Positions 52,855 to 62,678 of a stretch of 64,000 nucleotides of DNA are shown piece by piece. The notes beneath the pieces were generated by a model, which saw nothing but the letters and a program-made list of their open reading frames with translations, was not told where the DNA came from and did no database searches. Source of the stretch: Teichococcus coralli (GTDB lineage: Bacteria > Pseudomonadota > Alphaproteobacteria > Acetobacterales > Acetobacteraceae); NCBI RefSeq assembly GCF_009829925.1, contig NZ_SNVJ01000009.1, forward strand, positions 124,001 through 188,000, written 5' to 3'. Numbering within the stretch: position 1 is the first letter of the stretch; every line of letters starts with the position of its first letter. The position numbers and the translations under genes are program-made.

Positions 52855-55239
52855 TCAGGCCGCGCGATGGCTCGCCGCGCGCACCCGGCGCTGCTGGCGC
52901 AGCACCTCCTCGATCCAGTCATTGAGCCGCGCCGTCTCCGCCTCGGCCTGCTCGCGCTCGGGATAGGCGACGGGGAAGCGGAGCGCCATCCAGCGCCAGG
53001 CGACGAGGCGCTTGTGCACCTTCTCGGCGCGCTGCAGTTCCTCGTTGCTGGCGCGCTCGGCCGGCAGCAAGCGCCCGGCCAGCGGCGGCCGCACCGGACG
53101 GCCGGCGCCGTGCTCCACCGCCCATTGCGCGAGGCGGGTGATGCCATCGTCGCGCTCGTCCACCGGGCACATGGCGTAGGTCCAGCGGTCCAGCAGGGAA
53201 AGGCCGGCGACGCCGTCGATGGCGGAGGCGATGGCGAGCGGCTGGGTCAGGTCGGCCAGGCGGTAGTTGGGGTCGTCCTTGCGCAGCACGGCCCGCTTGA
53301 TGCGGGCGAGCACGCCGAACAGGCTGTCCGAGCCGATCTCGGCGGCGACGGCGGCGATGATCTCGGCATCCGGCTGCACCTGCGGGCGCAGCTCCTCCGG
53401 CGGCTGCGGCGCGGCGTGCAGCATGGCGTTGATGACGCCCGGGTCGCCGGCGCCCGCCAGCACGGCGACGATGCCGCCCTCGTGGTGGCCGAAGCGCCCG
53501 GCGCGGCCGCCGATCTGCTTCACCTCCTGCGCGTTCAGCTCGCGCCGCTCCTCGCCGTCGTACTTGCGGAGCGTGGAGAAGATGACGCGGCGGATCGGCA
53601 GGTTGAGGCCCATGCCGATGGCGTCGGTGGCGACCAGGATGTCGGCCTCGCCGTTGCGGAAGCGGGCGGCCTCGGCGCGGCGCACCTCGGGGGAGAGCGC
53701 GCCATACACCACCGCCACCTTGCGGCCGCGCTTCACCAGCTGCTCGCGCAGCTCCATGACGTCGCGGCGGGAAAAGGCGACCAGCGCATCTCCCGCGCGC
53801 AGGTCGGAAAGGCCGACCGGACCACGCGCGGCGTTCAGCGGGCTCTTGCGCTGGAGCGAGATCTCCTCGACCTCGTCGCCGCAGAGCTGGGCGATGCGCT
53901 TCACCATGGGGATGCATTCCGGCGCGCCGAGCACCAGCACCTCGCGCGCCGGGACGCCCATGATGGCGGCGGTCCAGGCGGCGCCGCGGTCGCGGTCGTG
54001 CAGGAGCTGCGCCTCGTCGATGATCGCGACGTCCACCGGGTTGCCGAAGGGGCACATCTCGACGGTGGCGGCGAGGTGGCGGGAGCCGGGGGCGGGGATG
54101 CGCTCCTCGCCGGTGGCCAGCGCCGCCTCGATGCCGCGCGTGGCCAGCGCCTCGCGGAACTCGTGCGCCAGCAGGCGCAGCGGCGCGAGGGCCAGGCCGC
54201 TTTCCGCCGCCGCGAGGCGGTCCAGCGCCAGGTGGCTCTTGCCGCTGTTGGTCGGGCCGGTGACGATGGTGATGCGGCGGATCAGCGCCCGCGCGGTGGC
54301 GAAATGCGCGGCGTAGCGGTCGAGCGCGGCGGCGCGGGCGACGGCGGCATTGGCCACCTTGTTGCCGCGCCCCGCGACCTCGGCGGCGCGGTCCAGCCGC
54401 AGGCCAGACTGGCGGGGCGCGCGGGGCTGCTGGGTCCGCTCGGCCTCGCGCCAGGCGAAGACCTCGCGCCGCAGCGCCGCCACCTCCGCGGGGTCGAACT
54501 CCCAGCGCTCGCGCCCGCCCCCCTTCTGGCCACTTTGGGCACCGCGCAGCCGGCGCGCCACCGGCACCAGCCCGGCGCCGACCCAGCGCAACACCTCCCG
54601 CTCCGACGCGCGGAGCAGGGCGGGCAGGGCCTCGACGCCGACCAGCCCGCGCTCCCATTCGCGCAGGCGGGTGACCTCCTCGCGCCGCTTCTCGCGGGCA
54701 GCCTTCTCGGCGGCGCGCAGGTCCTGCCGGCGGCGCTCCTCGACGCGGCCGGTGGCGAGCACGAAGTCGGCGGCCTGGGCGGCGTTCAGCCCGTGCGCGG
54801 CGGCGACGGCCTGGGCCAGCGCGGCATGGCGCTCGCCGGAGAGCGGCTTGCCGCTTTCCAGCAGCTCGCCAGCCAGGATTTCCAGCGTGGCCTCGGGCGT
54901 GGCGGCGGTGCCGCGCAGGCGGGCGGCGACGGCCTCGTCCAAGGCGGCGCGCAGGGCGCGCTCGTCGGCCTCGGGGTCGTTCAGGCTCTCGGCGGCGGCC
55001 TCGGCATCGGCGCGGCGCACCCAGGGCTGGCCGGCGCGGTTGGCCAGGTCCATCGCCGCCTTGGCCCAGTATTTCCGCCGCACCTCGACCAGGGCTTCCC
55101 GCACCGCCGCGGCGTCGGCGGGCAGGCGGCGGGCGACACGGCGGATCAACTGGGGCATCTCGCGCGGCTCGACCCGCAGGCCCGCCGCCAGGATGGCGGC
55201 CTCCGCCGGGTGGGCGTGGGCGTGGGGGTCGTCATTCAT
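52855..55239 (-). CDS. Suv3-like superfamily 2 RNA helicase
   Basis: The 794-residue protein has a roughly 290-residue N-terminal region with Arg/Glu-rich helices, then SF2 helicase motifs: ITIVTGPTNSGKSHLALDRL (Walker A), VDVAIIDEAQLLHDRDRGAA (DEAQ box), LVLGAPECIP, ILVATDAIGMGLNLPIRRVI and QIGGRAGRFGHHEGGIVAVL (motif VI), plus the Suv3 C-terminal region. Suv3 unwinds RNA for the mitochondrial degradosome, and alphaproteobacteria carry homologues of largely unstudied function. An RNA-decay role is inferred by homology. Confidence 0.85.
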   Translation of the reverse strand: MNDDPHAHAHPAEAAILAAGLRVEPREMPQLIRRVARRLPADAAAVREALVEVRRKYWAKAAMDLANRAGQPWVRRADAEAAAESLNDPEADERALRAALDEAVAARLRGTAATPEATLEILAGELLESGKPLSGERHAALAQAVAAAHGLNAAQAADFVLATGRVEERRRQDLRAAEKAAREKRREEVTRLREWERGLVGVEALPALLRASEREVLRWVGAGLVPVARRLRGAQSGQKGGGRERWEFDPAEVAALRREVFAWREAERTQQPRAPRQSGLRLDRAAEVAGRGNKVANAAVARAAALDRYAAHFATARALIRRITIVTGPTNSGKSHLALDRLAAAESGLALAPLRLLAHEFREALATRGIEAALATGEERIPAPGSRHLAATVEMCPFGNPVDVAIIDEAQLLHDRDRGAAWTAAIMGVPAREVLVLGAPECIPMVKRIAQLCGDEVEEISLQRKSPLNAARGPVGLSDLRAGDALVAFSRRDVMELREQLVKRGRKVAVVYGALSPEVRRAEAARFRNGEADILVATDAIGMGLNLPIRRVIFSTLRKYDGEERRELNAQEVKQIGGRAGRFGHHEGGIVAVLAGAGDPGVINAMLHAAPQPPEELRPQVQPDAEIIAAVAAEIGSDSLFGVLARIKRAVLRKDDPNYRLADLTQPLAIASAIDGVAGLSLLDRWTYAMCPVDERDDGITRLAQWAVEHGAGRPVRPPLAGRLLPAERASNEELQRAEKVHKRLVAWRWMALRFPVAYPEREQAEAETARLNDWIEEVLRQQRRVRAASHRAA

Positions 55240-55320
55240 GCGCGGGCTCGTCTCGACTGCGGTGCATAGGGGTATGGCTTAGCGGAAAACACCGCCCGGA
55301 AGCCAATGTTGCGGCGCGGC

Positions 55321-55396
55321 CAAGGGGGCGCCGCCCCCTTGGAACCCCCGCCGGGGTGCCCGATGGGAAGAACTGTGCCACCCCGGACCCTGCCAT
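55321..55396. repeat. Family C element, variant with insertion (copy 4)
   Basis: On the minus strand, GGGTCCGGGGTG, an unrelated spacer of about 20 bases, CACCCCGGCGGGGGTTCC and the hairpin CCAAGGGGGC/GCCCCCTTGG follow the same order as the elements at 5.0, 28.7 and 56.2 kb. It lies downstream of the 55513-56052 gene, upstream of the helicase start. Confidence 0.55.
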
Positions 55397-55512
55397 CAGT
55401 GGCCCTCTTCGCGGCCGGGATCGGGCAGGAATATCTCCTTTTTTTTCGAACGAATGCTGGTTGTCTGCGCGCGCAAGCCGCCTTCCGCCCAGTAGGGACG
55501 GCGGAGGGATGA

Positions 55513-56052
55513 TCAGTCGTTCGGCGAGCCAAACAGCCAGCGGAAGGAATGCCGGATCCGCGGAAGAAGCTGGCACTCCGAGACCACCTCGCCCTCTTCC
55601 TGGATGCGCAATTCAATGCGGCAGGAGGTTGGCCGGCGACGATCCACTTGGAAGGTAATGAGGCGCTCGGCGCCAGACTCCGGATTCCTCAGCACAAGAT
55701 CCCCTTCGCCGAGAAGGTGATCGAGGCGGCGCTCTTCCTCACGAACGGAGCCTTGCTCGCCAGCGCGCGCAAGAGTCCGCTGTTCCGCGGGCTCATGTGT
55801 GTAAGGTCCGCCCCAACCGTCGAGAACAAAACTGTCGATTAAGAAATCATGGCCGGTTTCGTTGACGATGCGGATCTCGGCCAAGCCGTAGTCGATGTCG
55901 GCCGGTTGCTCGGCGGCGCGAAAGAAGCGGCGCTCGCCTTCCGCATGGTTGCGGTCGTGCCAGGCCCAGATATCCCAGCCGAGGTTCAGCAGGGCCAGGC
56001 CAAAGAGGAGGCGGAGGGACCAGCGTCCCAGGCGGGTTACGAGCCGGCGCAT
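55513..56052 (-). CDS. Hypothetical membrane-anchored protein, 179 aa
   Basis: One N-terminal hydrophobic helix (LRLLFGLALLNLGWDIWAWH) anchors a soluble domain containing IRIVNETGHDFLIDSFVLDG, GEGDLVLRNPESGAERLITF, CRIELRIQEEGEVVSECQLL and a C-terminal HSFRWLFGSPND. The beta-rich pattern with two Cys suggests a periplasmic Ig- or C2-like fold. The region has a visibly lower GC content than its surroundings, so recent acquisition is possible. No family is recognised. Confidence 0.65.
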   Translation of the reverse strand: MRRLVTRLGRWSLRLLFGLALLNLGWDIWAWHDRNHAEGERRFFRAAEQPADIDYGLAEIRIVNETGHDFLIDSFVLDGWGGPYTHEPAEQRTLARAGEQGSVREEERRLDHLLGEGDLVLRNPESGAERLITFQVDRRRPTSCRIELRIQEEGEVVSECQLLPRIRHSFRWLFGSPND

Positions 56053-56235
56053 CGGGCCTTGAGGAGAAGCGGCTTTCCCACCAGCGGGCGCACCTTGGGA
56101 AGTGACGAGGTCAAGATCGCGGAATAAATTCCTTTTGCCAAGGATATTCCAGCGCCTCTCGTTTCGATCTCCCGCTCCCCCTTCGCTGTGCGGCCGGGTT
56201 CCAGCGCCTTCATGCCAGGGGGGGCGATAACGAAC

Positions 56236-56302
56236 GGCGGGGTCTGGGGTGACACTGTCACCCCAGCGGGAGGGGCTCGGGGAGGGCGGCGCCTTCCCCG
56301 AA
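56236..56302. repeat. Family C element (copy 3, best-preserved hairpins)
   Basis: GGGGTGACA-C-TGTCACCCC is a perfect 9-bp stem (56246-56264), followed by AGCGGGAGGGGCTCGG and a second imperfect hairpin GGGGAGGGCGGCGCCTTCCCC. It lies just beyond the stop of the SDR gene. The remaining part of the 56053-56308 gap holds no evident gene. Confidence 0.8.
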
Positions 56303-56308
56303 GCGGCG

Positions 56309-57049
56309 TCAGACGTGCTGCCCGCCGTTGATGTGGATCTCGGCGCCGTTGATGTAGGAGGAGGGGTTGGTGCAGAGGAAGTGGATGGTCTCCGCCACCT
56401 CGCGCGGGTCGCCGAGGCGGCGCAGCGGCACGATGTCCTGCACCAGCGCGTCGGTGCCGGGGGAGAGGATGGCGGTGCGGATCTCGCCGGGGGCGATGGC
56501 GTTGGCGCGCACGCCGCGCGGGCCGAACTCGTGCGCGAACTCGCGGGTCAGCGCCGCGAGTCCCGCCTTGGAGGCGGCGTAGGCCACGCCGGCGAAGGGG
56601 TGCACGCGGGAGCCGGCGATGGAGGTGACGTTGACAATGGCACCCTTCGCCGCCTCCAGCTCCGGCAGCAGGTCGCGCGCCAGCAGGGCGGTGGAGACGA
56701 GGTTGACGTTCAGCACGCGCGTCCAGGTGTCGGCGTCGCTCTCGGCCACGCCGAGGCGCCGGCCGCCGGGACCTTTCGGCGAGATGCCGGCGTTGTTGAC
56801 CAGGGCGTGCAGCTTGCCGCCCGGCAGCCGCTCGCGCACGGCGGCGGTGAGGGCGGGGATGGCGCCGAGGTCGGCGAGGTCGGCCTGGATGTGGCCCATG
56901 CGGCCGCCGGCCCAGGGGCAGGCCTCGGAAAAGGCCTGGCGGGAGACGGTGAGCACCCGCCAGCCATGCTCCTGGAAGAGCTTCACCGTGGCGTGGCCGA
57001 TGCCGCGGCTCGCTCCGGTCAGGAGCAGGGTGCGGGGAGCGTCCGACAT
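56309..57049 (-). CDS. Short-chain dehydrogenase/reductase
   Basis: The 246-residue classical SDR has the cofactor motif LLLTGASRGIGHATVKLFQE (TGxxxGIG), HALVNNAGISPKGPGG, the catalytic Ser in IVNVTSIAGSRVHPFAGVAY, the YAASK motif, and a C-terminus GAEIHINGGQHV. It most resembles 3-oxoacyl-ACP reductase (FabG)-like enzymes, but SDR substrates cannot be read from sequence. The ATG at 57049 is used; an in-frame ATG at 57097 would add 16 non-family residues. Confidence 0.9.
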   Translation of the reverse strand: MSDAPRTLLLTGASRGIGHATVKLFQEHGWRVLTVSRQAFSEACPWAGGRMGHIQADLADLGAIPALTAAVRERLPGGKLHALVNNAGISPKGPGGRRLGVAESDADTWTRVLNVNLVSTALLARDLLPELEAAKGAIVNVTSIAGSRVHPFAGVAYAASKAGLAALTREFAHEFGPRGVRANAIAPGEIRTAILSPGTDALVQDIVPLRRLGDPREVAETIHFLCTNPSSYINGAEIHINGGQHV

Positions 57050-57136
57050 GGGGGGCGACCTCGGGCGGGGATGCGTCGTGAGGCCGCAGGATAGCACGGG
57101 GGGTGGCGGCTGTCCCGCGCACCTCCCGTGCCCGGA

Positions 57137-58360
57137 TCAGTCCAGCACGGCCTGGTAGCTCAGCACCCGCAGCTCGCGCCGGATCGGATAGGTGGTGGAG
57201 GGGGTGAGCTGGGTCAGCAGGACGACGGCCATCTCCTCGGCCGGGTCCACCCAGAAGGCGGTGCTGGCGGCGCCGCCCCAGGCATACTCGCCCGGCGTGC
57301 CGAGGATCTGCGCCCGCGCCGGGTCCAGCGTGACGGAGAAGCCGAGGCCGAAGCCGATGCCCTCGGCGGTGGACTCGGACCAGCGCGGCTGGCCCATCGC
57401 CGCCATGTCGCCCTTCAGGTGGTTGGCGGTCATCAGCTCCACCGTCTTGCGGCCAAGCAGGCGGGTGCCCTCCAGCTCGCCCTTGTTCAGCATGAAGCGG
57501 CAGAAGCGCCAGTAGTCGCCGGCCGTGGAAACCAGGCCGCCGCCGCCGGAGCAGACGCTGCGCGGGCGCAGGTAGCGGCTGGTGGCGGGATCGTCGATCA
57601 GCGCCAGCGCGCCGTCGGCGCCGCGCGCGTAGTTGGCGGCGAGGCGGGGGTGCTTCGCCTCGGGGACGTGGAAGTCGGTGTCCGCCATGCCGAGGGGCGC
57701 GATGACGCGCTGGCGCAGGAACTCCTCGAAGGGCTGGCCGGAGATGACGGCGACGAGGTGGCCCAGCACGTCGGTGGCGATGCTGTAGTTCCACTCGCGG
57801 CCGGGCTGGGCGATCAGCGGCAGGGCGGCGGCGCGCTCCACCACCTCCGCCAGCGAGGATTCGGCGGTCTGGAAGTCCACGCCCTGGTCCCGGTAGAGGC
57901 CGTCCACCAGCCCGGCCTGCATGAAGCCGTAGGTGAGGCCCGAGGTGTGGGTCAGCAGGTCGCGGAAGGTGATGTCGCGTTCGGCGGGGACGGTGTCGAT
58001 CTTGCCGCGCGCGCCGCCGGTCGCCACGCGCATGTCGCGGAAGCCGGGCAGGAAGCGGGTGATCGGGTCGTCGAGCTGGAAGCGGCCCTCCTCGTAGAGC
58101 ATCATGATGGCCACGCTGGTGAGCGGCTTGGTCATCGAATAGATGCGCACGATCGTGTCCGGCGCCATCGGCGTGCCGCGCGCGATGTCGGCGAGGCCGG
58201 TGCTGTGCAGGTGGGCCACCGCACCGCGGCGCGCGACCAGCGTGGTCACGCCGGCCAGCTTGCCGTCGGCCACAAGGCGCGCGGACCAATCCTCGATTCG
58301 CTTCAGCCGCGCGGCACAGAGGCCGACGCTTTCCGGCTGGACCAGGGCGGGAAGGCTCAT
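57137..58360 (-). CDS. Serine hydrolase, class C beta-lactamase/esterase family
   Basis: The 407-residue protein has the nucleophile motif IYSMTKPLTSVAIMMLYEEG (S-x-x-K), the family segments FQLDDPITRFLPGF, TFRDLLTHTSGLTYGFMQAG, GREWNYSIATDVLGHLVAVI and a late motif EYAWGGAASTAFWVDPAEEM (H/W-x-G equivalent). There is no export signal, so it is probably a cytoplasmic esterase or peptidase rather than a resistance beta-lactamase. The start ATG is at 58360, divergent from the RTX gene. Confidence 0.88.
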   Translation of the reverse strand: MSLPALVQPESVGLCAARLKRIEDWSARLVADGKLAGVTTLVARRGAVAHLHSTGLADIARGTPMAPDTIVRIYSMTKPLTSVAIMMLYEEGRFQLDDPITRFLPGFRDMRVATGGARGKIDTVPAERDITFRDLLTHTSGLTYGFMQAGLVDGLYRDQGVDFQTAESSLAEVVERAAALPLIAQPGREWNYSIATDVLGHLVAVISGQPFEEFLRQRVIAPLGMADTDFHVPEAKHPRLAANYARGADGALALIDDPATSRYLRPRSVCSGGGGLVSTAGDYWRFCRFMLNKGELEGTRLLGRKTVELMTANHLKGDMAAMGQPRWSESTAEGIGFGLGFSVTLDPARAQILGTPGEYAWGGAASTAFWVDPAEEMAVVLLTQLTPSTTYPIRRELRVLSYQAVLD

Positions 58361-58556
58361 GGGGCAGGCTCCGTCGCGAGGGACCGCGATCCTGGGCCGC
58401 ATGGCCGCCGGCGTCGAGGGGGCAGGCGGTGCGCCATGGGTGCAGTTTGAGGCACAGGCCGGCGCGGCGTTGCCGGCGGCGCGTGCTAATGCCAATCCAG
58501 ACGGCCGGCAGAAGGCCCGCCGCGCGCTGAACAAAACCTTCAGGCGGCAGGTCAAG

Positions 58557-61500
58557 ATGGCGAATCTGATTGGAACCTCGCTGAGCGAGCGGCTCACCGG
58601 GACGGCTCTGGCCGACACCCTCTACGGCATGGACGGCAACGACACGCTGGATGGCGGTGCGGGCGCCGACATCCTGTGGGGCGGCAACGGCAATGACGTG
58701 CTGATCGGCGGCCGTGGCGCGGATGTGCTGAACGGCGGCGCCGGCAACGACATCTTCCGCTATCTCAGCCTGGAAGAAGTCCATCTCGACCGCATCGTGG
58801 ACTTCTCGGCGGGCGACCAGCTCGACCTTTCCGCCATTGCCGGGCTGAGCTTCCTGGGCGAGGCCGCCTTCACCGGCACCGCGGGCGAGGTGCGGGTCAG
58901 CTATGGCGCCGGCAGCACCATGCTGCTCTTCGACACGCGCGGCTTCGGCGCCGCCGACCTGGTGCTGACGCTGGACGGCACCCTGCGACTGGCCGAGAGC
59001 AAGGCGGGCTCGCGCATCCTCGTGCTGGCGGTGGCGAAGGTGCTCGCCGGCGGCAGCGGCAACGACGTTCTGACCGGGGAGGCGGCGGACGATACGCTCT
59101 CGGGCGGTGCCGGGAACGACACGCTCTCGGGCGGCGCCGGAAACGACACGCTGATGGGCGAGGACGGCAACGATGTGCTGATCGGCGGCGCGGGCGCCGA
59201 CAGCCTGTTCGGCGGCGCGGGCAGCGATACCTTCCGCTACCTCGACCTGAGCGAGATCAATGGCGACGTCATCCATGATTTCGCGACCGGCGACCGCATC
59301 GACCTCTCGGCGCTGGCCACGCTCCGCTTCATCGGCGACGAGGTGTTCAGCGGCGCGCCCGGCGAGGTGCGGCAGAGCGGTGAGATGCTGCTGGTGGACA
59401 GCGATGGCGACAAGGTCGGCGACATCGCGCTGTTCCTGCCGGGCGGCGGCATGCTGCAGGAGACCGCGACGGGCTCCAACATCCTGATCCGGGCGCAGCC
59501 GGTGGTGCTGACCGGGACGGAGGGCGTGGACCGCCTGATCGGCGGCGCGGGCGACGACTTCCTGGACGGGGGCGGCGACAATGACGGGCTGAGCGGGCTG
59601 GGCGGCGACGACCGCATGTTCGGCGGCGCCGGCAACGACTTCATGGATGGCGGCAGCGGCAACGACTTCATGGACGGCGGCACCGGCAACGACAACATGG
59701 TCGGCGGCTCCGGCGACGACATCATGCTGGGCGGCGCCGGGGATGACGCCATGGTCGGCGGGCTCGGGCGCGACATCCTGAGCGGCGGGCCGGGCAAGGA
59801 CGTCTTCCGCTACTATTCCGCCGAGGAGGTGGACGGCGACCAGATCACCGACATGGATGCGCAGGACACCATCAGCCTGCGCATGCTGGGCAGCCTCGCC
59901 TATATCAGCGACCAGGCCTTCACCGGCACCCGCGCGGAGATCCGCTTCGACGGCGAGTTTCTCTGGGTGGACAGGAACGGCGACGGCATCGCGGACGCGA
60001 GCATGCGCGTCCATACCGGCGGCCTGCTGATGGACGAGACCGCCCCCGGCAACCTGCTGCTCGTGGTGGCGCAGGACCGCGTGCTGAATGGCGGCGCCGG
60101 CAACGACACCCTGACCGGCCGCAGCGGCCGCGACACCCTGAACGGCGGCGCCGGCAACGACATCCTGGTCGGTGCCTCCGGCGACGACGTTCTGGATGGT
60201 GGCGCCGGCGACGACGTGCTGAACGGCGGCACCGGCTCGGACACCATGACCGGGGGCGCCGGGGCGGACACCTTTGTGATCGATGTCCGGCAGGGTGCCG
60301 GCGCCGCCGACGTCATCACCGACTTCTCGGCGGAGGACAGCATCCTGCTTGCCGGCCCGGACGGGCTGACCTGGATCGGCGATGCTGCCTTCAGCGGGGT
60401 GCGGGCGGAGGTCCGGCAGACCCGTGTGGCTGGCGGCACGCTGCTGCAGATCGACGGCGACGGGGACGGCGTCGCCGAGCAGACGGTGCTGCTGCGCAAC
60501 GCCGGCGCGGTGCGCGAAAGCGCCACCGGCTCGCTGCTGCTGCAGCTTGCCGCCGGCATTGACCGCAGCGGCACGGCCGGCAACGACAGCCTAGCCGGCG
60601 GGGCGGGTGACGACCGCCTGAGCGGCCTCGGCGGCAACGACACGCTGAGCGGCGGCGGCGGGAGTGACGTGCTGGATGGCGGTGCCGGCAACGACGTGCT
60701 GAACGGGCAGGATGGCGACGACATCCTGCTCGGCGGCGACGGCGACGACATGCTGGTGGGCGGCGCGGGCAACGACACCATGACCGGCGGCGCGGGCAAC
60801 GACACCTTCCGCTTCGCGACGCCCGCCGAGATCGGCCTGCGCGGCGATCGCATCACCGACTTCGCCTTCGGCGACAAGATCGATCTCACCGCCTTCGCCG
60901 ACTTCGCCTTCTCGCCCGACGGGCTGACCCGGGCGGGGGCGCAGATCGCCGTCTGGGAGAGCTATGGCGGCGCCAATGCCGGCAAGACCTTTCTGGTCTT
61001 TGATGCCGACGGGGATGGCCGCCCGGAGGCGGTGCTGGAGCTGGACGGCGACTTCGCCCTGGAGGAGACCGCCGCCGGCTCCCGCATCCTGGTGCGGGCG
61101 CCCGACCGGGTGCTGAGCGGCGGCGCCGGCAACGACACGCTGAGCGGCGGCGCGGGCAACGACACGCTGAGCGGAGGCGCCGGCAACGACGTGCTGGATG
61201 GCCGCGGCGGCGACGACAGGCTGCGCGGCGGCGCCGGCGACGACCGCCTGCTGGGCGGCGCCGGCAACGACTGGCTCTACGGCCATGAGGGCAACGACAT
61301 TCTGGAGGGCGGTGACGGCAACGACCGCCTGGAGGGTGGCGACGGCAACGACCTGCTGATCGGCGGCCTGGGCGCCGACAACATGGTTGGCGGCGCGGGC
61401 AGCGACACCTTCCGCATCGCCAGTGCCGCGGAAATGGCAGGCGACGTCATCGCCGACTTCTCTGCCGGGGACATCCTCGACCTGGCCGGGCTGCATGCGC

Positions 61501-62678
61501 GCTTCATCGGCGGCAACAACTTCGTCGCCGACGGCTCGGCGCAGATCCGCATCTTCACCGGGTCGAACACCGGCGTCGCGCTCGACAGCAACGGCGACGG
61601 GCTGATGGACGCGCTGCTCACCCTGCGCGGGCTGCTCGCGCTGGAGGAGACTTCCGCCGGCTCGGGACTCTTCCGCTGCGTGCCGGATGTGACGCTGACC
61701 GGCACAAGCGGGGCCGACATCCTTTCCGGCCGGGAGGGGAACGACACGCTCAACGGGCTCGACGGCGACGACGTGCTGAGCGGCGGCGCCGGCAACGACG
61801 TGCTGAGCGGCGGCGCCGGCAACGACGTGCTGAACGGCGGGCTTGGCAACGACACGCTCACCGGCGGCGCCGGCAACGATCGCTTCGTCTGGAGCCTGGA
61901 CGAGCTGAACACCTACTTCAACGATACGGTCACCGACTTCGGGGCGGGCGACAGCCTCGATCTTTCGGCGCTGTTCGGGCATTTTCGCGGCACCGCCGCC
62001 TTCACCGGAACGGGCGTGAGCGAGTTCCGCCAGGTGGGCGCCGCCATCTATCTCGACATCAACGGCGACGGCTTCTCGGACAGCTCGATCCAGCTCACCG
62101 GCCTGACCGGCCTCCTGGAGGAAACCGAAGCGGATTCCGGCGTGCTGGTGCTGCCTGCGCCGATGGTCCTCACGGGCACCGCCGGCAACGATGCGCTTTC
62201 CGGGCGCGGCAACGCGGACATCCTGTCCGGCCTCGGCGGCGACGACACGCTGCAGGGCGGCGGCGGTGACGACCGGCTCGACGGCGGCGCGGGCAACGAC
62301 ATCCTGCTGGGCGGCGAGGGCAACGATATCCTGATCGGCGGCCCGGGTGCCGACACGCTGACCGGCGGGGCAGGCAACGACCGCTTCGTCTTCGCCAACG
62401 GTGACGTCGGGCTGGGCGCGGCACGCGACGTGATCACGGACTTCAATGCCACGGCCTATACGGACCTGCTCGACCTCTCGGGCATCGACGCCAACACCGG
62501 GCTGGACGGGGATCAGGCCTTCGTGCTGATCGGCGGCACCAGCTTCACCGCGGCGGGCCAGCTTCTCTTCGCGAACGGGGTGCTGTACGGCAACGTCAAC
62601 GCCGATCTGGCGCCGGACTTCGAGATCGTCCTCACCGGCGTCAGCAACCTCTATTCCTGGCACTTCGCCGGGCTGTAG
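58557..62678 (+). CDS. Large RTX-repeat calcium-binding protein
   Basis: The 1373-residue protein is almost entirely RTX nonapeptides (GGxGxDxLx, for example GGAGNDTLSGGAGNDTL). Eight repeat blocks each end in a spacer domain of serralysin type: NDIFRYLSLEEV-x-DRIVDFSAGDQLDLS, then FRYLDLSEINGDVIHDFATG, FRYYSAEEVDGDQI, FVIDVRQGAGAADVITDFSA, FRFATPAEIGLRGDRITDFA, FRIASAAEMAGDVIADFSAG, FVWSLDELNTYFNDTVTDFG and FVFANGDVGLGAARDVITDF. There is no signal peptide and no catalytic domain; secretion by a type I system through a C-terminal signal is expected, but no such exporter lies nearby. It may be a surface-layer or adhesion protein. Confidence 0.9.
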   Translation: MANLIGTSLSERLTGTALADTLYGMDGNDTLDGGAGADILWGGNGNDVLIGGRGADVLNGGAGNDIFRYLSLEEVHLDRIVDFSAGDQLDLSAIAGLSFLGEAAFTGTAGEVRVSYGAGSTMLLFDTRGFGAADLVLTLDGTLRLAESKAGSRILVLAVAKVLAGGSGNDVLTGEAADDTLSGGAGNDTLSGGAGNDTLMGEDGNDVLIGGAGADSLFGGAGSDTFRYLDLSEINGDVIHDFATGDRIDLSALATLRFIGDEVFSGAPGEVRQSGEMLLVDSDGDKVGDIALFLPGGGMLQETATGSNILIRAQPVVLTGTEGVDRLIGGAGDDFLDGGGDNDGLSGLGGDDRMFGGAGNDFMDGGSGNDFMDGGTGNDNMVGGSGDDIMLGGAGDDAMVGGLGRDILSGGPGKDVFRYYSAEEVDGDQITDMDAQDTISLRMLGSLAYISDQAFTGTRAEIRFDGEFLWVDRNGDGIADASMRVHTGGLLMDETAPGNLLLVVAQDRVLNGGAGNDTLTGRSGRDTLNGGAGNDILVGASGDDVLDGGAGDDVLNGGTGSDTMTGGAGADTFVIDVRQGAGAADVITDFSAEDSILLAGPDGLTWIGDAAFSGVRAEVRQTRVAGGTLLQIDGDGDGVAEQTVLLRNAGAVRESATGSLLLQLAAGIDRSGTAGNDSLAGGAGDDRLSGLGGNDTLSGGGGSDVLDGGAGNDVLNGQDGDDILLGGDGDDMLVGGAGNDTMTGGAGNDTFRFATPAEIGLRGDRITDFAFGDKIDLTAFADFAFSPDGLTRAGAQIAVWESYGGANAGKTFLVFDADGDGRPEAVLELDGDFALEETAAGSRILVRAPDRVLSGGAGNDTLSGGAGNDTLSGGAGNDVLDGRGGDDRLRGGAGDDRLLGGAGNDWLYGHEGNDILEGGDGNDRLEGGDGNDLLIGGLGADNMVGGAGSDTFRIASAAEMAGDVIADFSAGDILDLAGLHARFIGGNNFVADGSAQIRIFTGSNTGVALDSNGDGLMDALLTLRGLLALEETSAGSGLFRCVPDVTLTGTSGADILSGREGNDTLNGLDGDDVLSGGAGNDVLSGGAGNDVLNGGLGNDTLTGGAGNDRFVWSLDELNTYFNDTVTDFGAGDSLDLSALFGHFRGTAAFTGTGVSEFRQVGAAIYLDINGDGFSDSSIQLTGLTGLLEETEADSGVLVLPAPMVLTGTAGNDALSGRGNADILSGLGGDDTLQGGGGDDRLDGGAGNDILLGGEGNDILIGGPGADTLTGGAGNDRFVFANGDVGLGAARDVITDFNATAYTDLLDLSGIDANTGLDGDQAFVLIGGTSFTAAGQLLFANGVLYGNVNADLAPDFEIVLTGVSNLYSWHFAGL

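Noticed and set aside
56037..60014. Minus-strand open frame of over 1300 codons
   Set aside because: It runs antisense to the RTX gene and out of frame through the serine hydrolase and SDR genes; stop-poor GC-rich shadow.
58600..62400. Short regularly recurring repeats that could be taken for a CRISPR array
   Set aside because: They are in-frame nonapeptide codons (GGxGxDxLx) of an RTX protein without unique spacers of constant length.
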